The notes below the pieces were generated by a model. That model did not search any database. It was not told the origin of the DNA and saw nothing but the letters and a program-made list of their open reading frames with translations. The translations under genes and the position numbers were made by a program. From assembly GCA_947176975.1 (NCBI GenBank), contig CAMWSW010000020.1:1-10210 (forward strand): a DNA stretch of 10,210 bases, in the 5' to 3' direction. Origin of the DNA: an uncultured Clostridia bacterium (GTDB lineage Bacteria; Bacillota; Clostridia; Christensenellales; UBA3700). Of the stretch, positions 1 to 7,176 are shown piece after piece; position 1 is the first letter of the stretch, and each line of letters begins with the position of its first letter.

Positions 1-2
1 GT

Positions 3-1622
3 ACTATCATAGGCGACGGGCACAAACTGATTTTCGGTAAAGGCGCGAATTTAGGAACTCTCAACGGAAAGCTGTCGGGTTTGACGATAGAAAGCTCGGG
101 AGATGCGTTGTTTATTTCGATTTCCGAAAAAGCTGCGATTGAGGACGTCACTCTCAACGTCAACGCGGATATATCCACGACGGAAGGGACTGCATTTTTG
201 GCTTTGACTAATTTCGGCAGTATTGACGGCTTGACGCTCAACGCAAGCGGAAAGATAAACGCGCTTGCCAAGTCTACGCAAGCGACCGATGAACTTACTT
301 TCGGCGGGATAGTTCAAAACAATTATTATAAGTTTGACGTTGCCGCGCAGACTGTCTACAGAGGAGTTATTAAGAATTGCAACGTCAACTATTCGCAGTT
401 TTCACTTGTCGGACAGGCTGGCGCAAACGCCGCGTTTGGAGCAGTGGCGGGTGTCAACAACGGCTTTTTGCAAGACTGTAAGGTTGCTGGCGAAATCATC
501 GCGGATACCTTTGACCTTGCGGGAATATGCACTACCAACAACGCTTTGCTTTCTTTCAACGTAAACGAGGCGAATTTGTCGCAAGCTTCCGCCGACACGG
601 GTTGGAATCCCATTACTTGCGGAATCGTCATCACCAATGCTTACGCGGTCGAGAACTGTCAAAACAAAGGCAAGATTTCATCGGTTTCGAGTTGCCCTCA
701 ATTCGAGATACAGGAAGGTACAGACCCCGCCACGGCGGCAGCGGGTATAGCGTATTTGAACAGAGGCACGACAATGACTCCGTATATTGTCAATAGTTCC
801 AATTTCGGTAATATTGAGTGCAAAGCTCAATATAGAAACACTTATGCGGCGGGCGTATGTATATCGTCCAGCGGCGGTATGGATAGTTGTAAAAACAACG
901 GAGACGTCAGCGTCAAGACTGCCAACGGCATGGACGCGTACGTAGGCGGAATAGCTACGATAGTATATGGTAATATATCCAAATCTCTCAACAGAGGAGC
1001 AATTACCGCGGTTGGCGGCAAAGAGGCTTATATAGGCGGTATAGCGGCGCAATCGTGTGTGACTATTGCCAATTGCCTTTCGAGCGGCGATATTGACGCT
1101 ACGGCGAAAAAAGTCTACGCAGGCGGAATATTGGGCGTCAGCGAAGTCGTGCGTTCGGGATATTATATCTATTGCGGTATTGCCGATTATTGCATAAGCC
1201 AAGTCAAAATGAACGTTAACTCAACTGACGGCGCGCCTGTGTATGCGGGAGGTATCACGGGATACGTAAAGGAAATGGGATTAGAAAACAACGATTCGAT
1301 GACGTACTTCGGCGGTTGTGTGACGAATTGTTATTTCACAGGTAACGTTGCGTCGGGAGTATCGTATTTCGGCAATATAGTGGGAGTGTGCGGAGTAAAT
1401 ACCTACGAAAACAATTTATACAATACTTCCAACGGCGTCGAGTATTATAATTTTGACGGCAACTATTATCTCGGCAATTCTTCAAAGGCGTTTGGCGCTA
1501 CGGTGACTGACGACGACAGCTTCGCCGCTGTGGAAGATAAGGGCGCGGATATTGCGACGTCGGAGTTTATTCAAAATACAGAAATATATAAAACTATACT
1601 CAAAAATTGCGGTTTGCAATAA
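3..1622 (+). CDS. GLUG-like beta-helix repeat surface/secreted protein, 5' truncated by window edge
   Basis: The reading frame is open from the first complete codon (position 3) to TAA at 1620-1622, so the start codon, any signal peptide and any N-terminal domain lie outside the window. The ATG at 81 is only the first internal Met, and residues below are numbered from it. The visible ~540 residues are Gly/Asn/Ile/Val-rich rungs. A Gly-Gly-Ile type turn (FGGI 74-77, AGI 147-149, VGGI 288-291, IGGI 318-321, AGGI 347-350, AGGI 389-392) alternates with an 'I-x-N-C-x-x-x-G-x-I' segment. This pattern matches GLUG-motif and related right-handed beta-helix proteins of gut bacteria, which are typically exported and involved in surface adhesion or glycan contact. 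At least 17 Cys are present, several at the same rung position. The last ~60 residues are less repetitive and end in CGLQ, with no LPxTG motif or membrane segment. Exact function is unknown; family-level call only. Confidence 0.75.
   Translation, partial: TIIGDGHKLIFGKGANLGTLNGKLSGLTIESSGDALFISISEKAAIEDVTLNVNADISTTEGTAFLALTNFGSIDGLTLNASGKINALAKSTQATDELTFGGIVQNNYYKFDVAAQTVYRGVIKNCNVNYSQFSLVGQAGANAAFGAVAGVNNGFLQDCKVAGEIIADTFDLAGICTTNNALLSFNVNEANLSQASADTGWNPITCGIVITNAYAVENCQNKGKISSVSSCPQFEIQEGTDPATAAAGIAYLNRGTTMTPYIVNSSNFGNIECKAQYRNTYAAGVCISSSGGMDSCKNNGDVSVKTANGMDAYVGGIATIVYGNISKSLNRGAITAVGGKEAYIGGIAAQSCVTIANCLSSGDIDATAKKVYAGGILGVSEVVRSGYYIYCGIADYCISQVKMNVNSTDGAPVYAGGITGYVKEMGLENNDSMTYFGGCVTNCYFTGNVASGVSYFGNIVGVCGVNTYENNLYNTSNGVEYYNFDGNYYLGNSSKAFGATVTDDDSFAAVEDKGADIATSEFIQNTEIYKTILKNCGLQ
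741..1340 (+). repeat. Intragenic ~31-residue beta-helix rung repeats
   Basis: Protein-level tandem repeat inside the GLUG-like gene. The conserved Cys/Ser of the 'xNC/S' position falls at residues 239, 270, 302 and 332 (counted from the ATG at 81), giving intervals of 31, 32 and 30. The preceding Gly-Gly-Ile turns at about 289, 319 and 348 recur every 29-30 residues. More diverged rungs continue on both sides, with Cys at 100, 133, 193, 371 and 417. The repeat is visible in the protein and diverged in the DNA, which suggests old duplication rather than recent expansion. Confidence 0.6.
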
Positions 1623-1631
1623 TTTGGAAAA

Positions 1632-2450
1632 TCATTGCGCGCACTGCGTAGCGATATTTAGCACGTCTTTGTTTTGCTGATACATTTGCGGGAGATAATT
1701 TATCAATTCGTTATACGGCACGCTTTCATCGCCGACTTCAATCGTCAAGCCGAGTTTTTGGAATGTCGTCACGTACCAATCTTTATATCCGCCCGCGCTG
1801 TTATATGAATTTAGCAAAGGATATCCCGTGGAATTTGAAATTCTTTGGGCGCATTCTATATTTGGGTCTACGCACCCAAATCCCTTATAAATCACGTTGC
1901 CTTTTGCGTGATAACTCAACGTGACAGACGGCTTTACTCTTTCCGTTAAATCCCTCAATGCCATATTTTCATATTCGGAGAAGGGGTGTTGTCCCACGTA
2001 GTTTGCGGGCGCGGGAGAAAATACGTTTTGCGCGCCTTCGCCCCAGCGAGCGTTGAAATTGACGTTGAGGTCTACGGCTCGGGCGTTGGCTTTCCAAAGC
2101 GAAAAGTCTTGGCTTCCGCCGTTGACGTTCAAGAGAAAGTCCTTGAGGCTTTGTTCGGGTATGGAAGCCAGTCCTTGCTGCACGAGCAATACGCCGTCGA
2201 TGTTTACCATAGGCACGCACCATACGCCGTAACTTCCGTTATAGTTTTTCATCATTTCGATTACGAGAGGAGTCGTCACCCATTCTCTTGCGTGAATAGA
2301 CGCGTGCAACAGCGTCTGTCTGCCCGTCCTCGAGCCTTTGAAAATGCAGGGTATGGGTCTGCCCAACAAGGTGTAGCCAATGTCAAAAATTTCTGCGCCT
2401 TGCGAGGCGAGAATATCCAAGTCGTTTTGAAGATCGTCAAGAGTATACAT
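1632..2450 (-). CDS. M14-family zinc carboxypeptidase-fold peptidase, probable gamma-D-glutamyl/murein-peptide peptidase
   Basis: A 272-residue protein with the complete M14 zinc site. H53 and E56 form HxxE in 'HASIHAREW'. H181 in 'SYHAKGNVIY' is the third ligand, and E238 in 'LTIEVG' fits the catalytic glutamate. The N-x-D-G motif (N83-D85-G86) and 'VDLNVNF' (127-132) are also present. In pancreatic-type carboxypeptidases the last motif is DLNRNF, whose Arg binds the substrate's terminal carboxylate; here it is Val130. That substitution and the 'DLNxNF...WGEG' context are what I expect in bacterial peptidoglycan-directed members (gamma-D-Glu-meso-DAP peptidases, MpaA-like). There is no signal peptide, so the enzyme is probably cytoplasmic and acts on recycled murein peptides (inference). 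The start ATG (2448-2450) has no ribosome site upstream, and no ATG, GTG or TTG lies in frame in the 23 codons before it. It is convergent with the GLUG-like gene and divergent from tadA. Confidence 0.85.
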   Translation of the reverse strand: MYTLDDLQNDLDILASQGAEIFDIGYTLLGRPIPCIFKGSRTGRQTLLHASIHAREWVTTPLVIEMMKNYNGSYGVWCVPMVNIDGVLLVQQGLASIPEQSLKDFLLNVNGGSQDFSLWKANARAVDLNVNFNARWGEGAQNVFSPAPANYVGQHPFSEYENMALRDLTERVKPSVTLSYHAKGNVIYKGFGCVDPNIECAQRISNSTGYPLLNSYNSAGGYKDWYVTTFQKLGLTIEVGDESVPYNELINYLPQMYQQNKDVLNIATQCAQ

Positions 2451-2537
2451 AGTGCAGTATATGCCAAAGAAATTTAAAATGTGCTTCGACGTGGCAACGT
2501 ATATTTTGATGTCATCCGATTTTAATATTTTATCCGT

Positions 2538-2566
2538 TTGGCAAAACTAATATCTTGTGCTAAAAT
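2538..2566 (+). promoter_or_regulatory. Sigma-A-type promoter of the tadA-pth-mfd operon, apparently leaderless
   Basis: The -35 is TTGGCA (2538-2543), the spacer is exactly 17 bases, and the -10 is TAAAAT (2561-2566). The expected start site, about 7 bases beyond the -10, is the A of the tadA ATG at 2573. No Shine-Dalgarno sequence occurs between the -10 and the ATG. The element lies in the 122-base divergent region shared with the minus-strand M14 gene. Confidence 0.7.
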
Positions 2567-2572
2567 ATATCT

Positions 2573-3067
2573 ATGACCGACAAAGAAAAGCAAAAGTATA
2601 TGAAGTCCGCAATCAAATGCGCGCAAAAGGGCGCGAGTCTTGACGAAGTACCCGTGGGCGCAGTAATCGTAAAAGACGGCAAGATAATCGCAAGAGCGCA
2701 CAATCTCAAAGAGGCGAAGAAGTGCAGCAATTATCACGCCGAGATTGTGGCAATAGACAAGGCTTGCAAGGCGATTGGCGATTGGCACCTCAACGAGTGC
2801 GATATATTCGTCACGCTTGAGCCGTGCGCAATGTGCGCGGGCGCGCTCATCAATTCGAGAATACGCGGAGTATACTTTGGGACATACGACGCAAAGGCGG
2901 GTTGTTGCGGTACGCTATACAATCTCTTGAGCGACGAGCGGTTTAATCACCGCCCCTTGGTAGAAGGCGGCATTTTGCAATCCGAGTGCGCAGAGTTGCT
3001 CAGCGGTTACTTTAAAGAAAAAAGAGAACAAAAGAAGTCGAGAAATCTCAATATAGAAGAGGTGTGA
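2573..3067 (+). CDS. tadA: tRNA-specific adenosine deaminase TadA
   Basis: A 164-residue deaminase that converts A34 to inosine in the tRNA-Arg(ACG) anticodon so that one tRNA reads several Arg codons. The cytidine-deaminase-fold zinc site is intact. H55 and E57 lie in 'YHAEIVAI' (ligand and proton shuttle), and C85 and C88 in 'EPCAMCAGA' are the other ligands. Typical TadA flanks are present: 'EVPVGAVIV' near residue 25, 'RAHN' at 41-44, 'SRIRGVYFGTYDAKAG' at 95-110 and a Lys/Glu-rich C-terminal helix. Length is normal for the family. The ATG at 2573 is the first in-frame start after the -10, and the mRNA seems to begin there, so initiation is probably leaderless. The gene heads a tight operon: its TGA ends one base before the pth ATG, and its last codons (about 3059-3064, GAGGTG) supply the ribosome site for pth. 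Confidence 0.95.
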   Translation: MTDKEKQKYMKSAIKCAQKGASLDEVPVGAVIVKDGKIIARAHNLKEAKKCSNYHAEIVAIDKACKAIGDWHLNECDIFVTLEPCAMCAGALINSRIRGVYFGTYDAKAGCCGTLYNLLSDERFNHRPLVEGGILQSECAELLSGYFKEKREQKKSRNLNIEEV

Positions 3068-3068
3068 T

Positions 3069-3638
3069 ATGTTGATAGTCGGATTGGGAAACCCCGGTAA
3101 AAAGTATGAAGATACCGTACATAATATGGGCTTTATGACGGTTGACGTTTTGCTTGACAAGATAGGCGCGAGGCTTGACAAAAAAGGTTGCGAAGCAGAG
3201 TATACCGTGCAGTATATCGGCGGAGAAAAGCATATTATCGCAAAGCCGCAGACATTTATGAATTTGTCGGGCGTAAGCGTCAAAATGCTTGCAAATTCAA
3301 ATAAAATACCTCTTGAGGACGTAATAATAATTTACGACGATATCGACTTGCCTCTCGGCAACGTAAGAGTGCGCAAAGAAGGCTCGGGCGGAAGCCACAA
3401 CGGTATGAAGAGTATTATCGCCGAGTGCTCTTCGACGGCAATACCCAGAGTACGCATTGGCGTAGGCGACGAGAGAGGCAACAGAGACCTCAAGGATTAC
3501 GTTTTGTCAAAGGTTGGCAAGCAAAAACACGAGATACTGGACAAGGTTTTTGATAAGGTTGCCGACGCTATATGGAAGTATATGGTTGACAAAGATTTCG
3601 ATTTACTTATGCGAACTTTGAACGGCAAATTAGTATAA
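3069..3638 (+). CDS. pth: Peptidyl-tRNA hydrolase Pth
   Basis: A 189-residue enzyme that cleaves the ester bond of peptidyl-tRNAs dropped from stalled ribosomes, returning free tRNA. The bacterial Pth core is complete: N8 in 'GLGNPG', catalytic H18 in 'TVHNMGF', N65 in 'TFMNLSG', D90 in 'IYDDIDLPLG', and N111 in 'GGSHNGMKSI'. These correspond to E. coli N10, H20, N68, D93 and N114. The residue before the catalytic His is Val rather than the commoner Arg of 'TRHN', a mild variant. The start is fixed by GAGGTG (3059-3064) four bases upstream. The TAA overlaps the mfd ATG by one base (TAATG), so translation of mfd is probably coupled. pth next to mfd is a long-conserved Firmicutes pairing; tadA directly ahead is less usual. 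Confidence 0.95.
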   Translation: MLIVGLGNPGKKYEDTVHNMGFMTVDVLLDKIGARLDKKGCEAEYTVQYIGGEKHIIAKPQTFMNLSGVSVKMLANSNKIPLEDVIIIYDDIDLPLGNVRVRKEGSGGSHNGMKSIIAECSSTAIPRVRIGVGDERGNRDLKDYVLSKVGKQKHEILDKVFDKVADAIWKYMVDKDFDLLMRTLNGKLV

Positions 3639-6600
3639 TGAATTTTAAGGAATTGCTTCAACTCAATAATCTTGACGACGACTTAGCCGACTTGTACGCT
3701 CAAGTTCAAGGCGGACGGGATATCATGGTCTTTTCGGCGGGAGAGGGCGAGAAGATACACATATCGTCGCATCTTGACAAATTCGTTTTATTCGTCGCAA
3801 AGGACGCGTTTAGAGCGACTTCGCTCATCAACAGATTGAGAGATTATTTTGGCGAAAGAGTTGCGTATTTGCCTGCAAATGAAGAACTTCTTTTGCATCG
3901 CGCAACTTATCGCAAGAGCATACTTTCACAGCGCATAGATGCGCTTTATAAATTGGCAACGGGCAAGCTTGATTGTCTCGTCGTATCTCCGCAGTCGCTT
4001 ACGCAGTATCTTCCCACAAAGCAAGCTGTAAAAGACAGCGTCGTCAAGATCAAAAAGGGCGACACGCTTGATATTTACAGCCTCATCGACAGGCTTGCGC
4101 TTATGGGCTACGCCCGAGAAGAGGGCGTGGAAGAAAAGAGTACTTTCACCGTTGCAGGCGACATAATAAGTATATTTCCACCGCACAGAGATTTGCCGAT
4201 ACGCATAAGCTTTTTTGACGACGAAGTGGAAAATATCAAGGAATTTGCGCCAGACACTCTCATGAGCGTAAGGGAGATAGACGAAGTCAATCTTATGCCC
4301 GACAACGATTTGTTGTTGCCATTCAAGGTAATCGAAGGCGGACTTGACAGAGCGAGACGGGCGATTGACAGACTTCCGTCGGACGTCGCGGAAAAGGCGG
4401 AGAGCATTTATTCAAGCATTTGCATATCGTCGGTATGCACTCAAAAGATGCAATGGCTGTTGCCATTCGTCAAGGACAAAATGCACACTGTATTCGATTA
4501 TCTTGACGGCGATTGCATAGTCGTATTCGACGAACCCGGCGGAACTTTGGAGCAGTTGGAACTTTACGTCAAAGAGCATTTGGGGCGCGTCAAACAACTT
4601 GCGCTGACGGGCGAGGTATTGAAAGAGCATTCCAAGGCTGTATTGAGCGTAGACGAGACACTTGCCAAGTTGAGGGCTTGTCAGAAGTTAGGATTCAATT
4701 ATCTCTCCGCCACCAACGCTATCTTTTCTCCGCAAAAGATATTCAATATATCTTGCAAGACTTTGAGCAATTACACCGTGCATTACGCCGCGCTTCTCAA
4801 CGATTTGAGAGCCTTTGACAAATGGGGCTATACCACGCTGATTTGCATGGGCGACGAGACGTCGGCAAAGACGCTTCGCAACAATCTCATATCCGAAGAG
4901 ATAGGTTGCAGCGTCGTCGATGATATCACGGACAGACGGGCGGGCATATTCATACTCTCCAAGGAAGTTTCCAAAGGCTTTTTGTATACCAAGGCAAAAG
5001 TCGCCGTGATAGGCAGAGAGGATATTTCACGCGTCAAACCCAATCGTAAAAAAGACGAGCAAGCCACTCAAGTATTCACGATTCCCAAGGTGGGAGATTA
5101 CGTCGTGCACGAGGTACACGGCATAGGTAAGTGCCTTGGCACGAAATACGTCACCACGGGCAATATATCCGACGAATATATCGTCATTGAGTATAAAAAT
5201 CACGAGATACTCTACGTACCCACCGACAAGCTTGACAGATTGAGCAGATATACCGGCAGCGACAGGGAGCCCAAGCTTTCGGCTATCGGCGGAAAGGAAT
5301 TCGACAAAATCAAGCAGGGCGTCAAAGCTTCAGTTAAGGAGATGGCTGTCAACTTGCTCGAGCTGTATTCTCAAAGACAAAACAAGCAGGGCTACAAGTA
5401 CGCCGAGGACGACTATTTGCAAAAAGAATTTGAGGACGCATTTGAGTTTGTGCCCACAGACGATCAAGTCAAAGCCGTCGAGGAAATCAAGTCGGATATG
5501 CAAAGGGGCATCATAATGGACAGGCTTCTTTGCGGAGACGTGGGATACGGCAAGACGGAAGTTGCCTTGAGGGCAATCTTCAAGACGATTTGTCACAACA
5601 AGCAAGCCGTGATTTTGTGTCCGACGACTATACTTGCCCGTCAGCATTACAACACCGCAAATCAGAGGTTCAAAGATTTTGGCATTGACGTGGAATTGAT
5701 AAGCCGTCTGCAGTCCGATAAGGAAGTCGACGACTCTCTAAAAAGACTTGCGATAGGCAAATCGCTAATTGCCGTAGGCACCCATAGGTTGCTTTCGCAA
5801 GACGTGCATTTCCACGACCTCGGGCTTATCGTACTTGACGAAGAACAGCGCTTTGGCGTAGAGCATAAGGAAAAGCTCAAATTGCTCAAAAACAACGTCA
5901 ACGTACTTACCATGTCGGCGACGCCCATTCCGCGTACGCTCAATATGGCAATGACGGGTATTAGGGATATCAGCGTACTTGAGACGCCGCCGTCCAACAG
6001 ACTTCCCGTGCAGACTTACGTGTGCGAACTCAGCGACGCGCTCATCACCGACGCCGTCAACAGAGAGATATCAAGAGGCGGTCAGGTCTTCATACTCTTC
6101 AACAGGGTCAAAGGTATAGAAAACTTTGCGCAAAGAGTTTCCGTACTCGTACCCGAAGCAAAAGTAGATTACGCTCACGGACAGATGACCGCAGAACAGA
6201 TAGAGGACAGAATCGGTAGGTTTTACGCAAAAGAATACGACGTACTCGTCAGCACGACGATAATTGAAAACGGCATTGACATCCCCGACGCCAACACGCT
6301 TATAGTATGCGAGGCAAACAGACTGGGCTTGTCGCAGATGTATCAGTTGAGGGGCAGAGTTGGCAGAAGCAATCGCATTGCGTATACTTATTTCACAGTC
6401 AAGGCGGGAGATGTATTGACGAGCGACGCGTCCAAGAGACTGTCGGCGATATTGGATTATACGGAGCTTGGAAGCGGATTCAAGATTGCAATGCGCGACT
6501 TAGAGATAAGAGGCGCAGGCAACATCCTCGGCAAAGAACAGCACGGGCATATCGAGAAAGTCGGCTATGATATGTATTGCAAGTTGCTGCGCGAAGCCGT

Positions 6601-7084
6601 CGACGAATTGCAGGGCGTATACGCAAAGCAGGCGAGTGAAGTCAAGATAAATCACGCATTCGGCGCGTATATCGACAAGGAGTATATCCCCGATGAGGAT
6701 ATGCGTATGCGATTGTATCGCAAAGCTCTCGATTTGACCTGTCAGGAAGATCTTGACAAACTCAAGAGGGGCGTGGAAGAGAGCTACGGCGCAATGCCGT
6801 CGTGCTGTCATTATCTCTTTGAGTTGGGTCTGATACGCAACCTTGCCAAGAATATCGGCATTAAGCAAATAGATATTTCGCAAAAGACGGCGTATATGAC
6901 TTTTGCCGACGGCGAATGCTTTAAGGACAAGGATATAATGCTTGCCGTGCAGGATATGCAAGGACAGGTAAATTTGACTTATGAAGACTGTCCCAAGTTG
7001 CAATTTGAGTGTAAATTCCGTCCGATTGACGAAAAACTTGACCAATTTAAAAAATTTTTGCTCAAATGTGGGAAAAGTTTTTGA
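3638..7084 (+). CDS. mfd: Transcription-repair coupling factor Mfd
   Basis: A 1148-residue DNA translocase that pushes lesion-stalled RNA polymerase off DNA and recruits UvrA for nucleotide excision repair. It is full length (E. coli Mfd is also about 1150). Residues ~1-350 form the UvrB-like N-terminal module with a degenerate, non-ATPase nucleotide site. Residues ~480-545 are the CarD-like RNA-polymerase interaction domain ('VGDYVVHEVHGIGKCLG'). The SF2 motor follows: Walker A 'GDVGYGKT' 633-640, 'PTTILARQ' motif, Walker B DEEQ 734-737, 'MSATPIPRTL' from 759, and 'QLRGRVGRS' motif VI 903-911. The translocation (TRG) motif 'RGAGNILGKEQHG' starts at 958, and the TRCF C-terminal domain fills ~1000-1148. 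The start ATG lies within the pth stop (TAATG), and no strong ribosome site precedes it, which is consistent with translational coupling. I saw no missing motif or frameshift. Confidence 0.97.
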   Translation: MNFKELLQLNNLDDDLADLYAQVQGGRDIMVFSAGEGEKIHISSHLDKFVLFVAKDAFRATSLINRLRDYFGERVAYLPANEELLLHRATYRKSILSQRIDALYKLATGKLDCLVVSPQSLTQYLPTKQAVKDSVVKIKKGDTLDIYSLIDRLALMGYAREEGVEEKSTFTVAGDIISIFPPHRDLPIRISFFDDEVENIKEFAPDTLMSVREIDEVNLMPDNDLLLPFKVIEGGLDRARRAIDRLPSDVAEKAESIYSSICISSVCTQKMQWLLPFVKDKMHTVFDYLDGDCIVVFDEPGGTLEQLELYVKEHLGRVKQLALTGEVLKEHSKAVLSVDETLAKLRACQKLGFNYLSATNAIFSPQKIFNISCKTLSNYTVHYAALLNDLRAFDKWGYTTLICMGDETSAKTLRNNLISEEIGCSVVDDITDRRAGIFILSKEVSKGFLYTKAKVAVIGREDISRVKPNRKKDEQATQVFTIPKVGDYVVHEVHGIGKCLGTKYVTTGNISDEYIVIEYKNHEILYVPTDKLDRLSRYTGSDREPKLSAIGGKEFDKIKQGVKASVKEMAVNLLELYSQRQNKQGYKYAEDDYLQKEFEDAFEFVPTDDQVKAVEEIKSDMQRGIIMDRLLCGDVGYGKTEVALRAIFKTICHNKQAVILCPTTILARQHYNTANQRFKDFGIDVELISRLQSDKEVDDSLKRLAIGKSLIAVGTHRLLSQDVHFHDLGLIVLDEEQRFGVEHKEKLKLLKNNVNVLTMSATPIPRTLNMAMTGIRDISVLETPPSNRLPVQTYVCELSDALITDAVNREISRGGQVFILFNRVKGIENFAQRVSVLVPEAKVDYAHGQMTAEQIEDRIGRFYAKEYDVLVSTTIIENGIDIPDANTLIVCEANRLGLSQMYQLRGRVGRSNRIAYTYFTVKAGDVLTSDASKRLSAILDYTELGSGFKIAMRDLEIRGAGNILGKEQHGHIEKVGYDMYCKLLREAVDELQGVYAKQASEVKINHAFGAYIDKEYIPDEDMRMRLYRKALDLTCQEDLDKLKRGVEESYGAMPSCCHYLFELGLIRNLAKNIGIKQIDISQKTAYMTFADGECFKDKDIMLAVQDMQGQVNLTYEDCPKLQFECKFRPIDEKLDQFKKFLLKCGKSF

Positions 7085-7091
7085 TAAAAAG

Positions 7092-7120
7092 TTTACAAGG
7101 CAATAATGATTGTGTATAAT
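7092..7120 (+). promoter_or_regulatory. Sigma-A-type promoter for the lipoprotein gene
   Basis: TTTACA (7092-7097), a 17-base spacer and a perfect TATAAT (7115-7120), placed just after the mfd stop. Transcription should start near 7126-7127, giving a leader of about 50 bases that is very AT-rich and ends in the ribosome site AAGGAG (7165-7170). Because no terminator hairpin is evident after mfd, read-through from the upstream operon is also possible. Confidence 0.75.
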
Positions 7121-7176
7121 AGATTATGCGTAATATTTTTATAATATAATAATACACCTAGAAAAAGGAGTAGTAT

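Noticed and set aside
678..1202. 174-residue minus-strand open frame opposite the GLUG-like gene
   Set aside because: It has no ribosome site or known motif, and the plus-strand repeats clearly explain this region.
1603..1631. Possible bidirectional terminator between the convergent GLUG-like and M14 genes
   Set aside because: Only a weak 5-base-pair stem (ATTGC 1606-1610 with GCAAT 1616-1620) is present, without a proper U-tract on either strand.
7073..7099. Repeated 'AAAAGTTT' around the end of mfd as a terminator
   Set aside because: The copies are direct, not inverted, so they do not form a stable stem; likely chance in AT-rich sequence overlapping the -35 of the next promoter.
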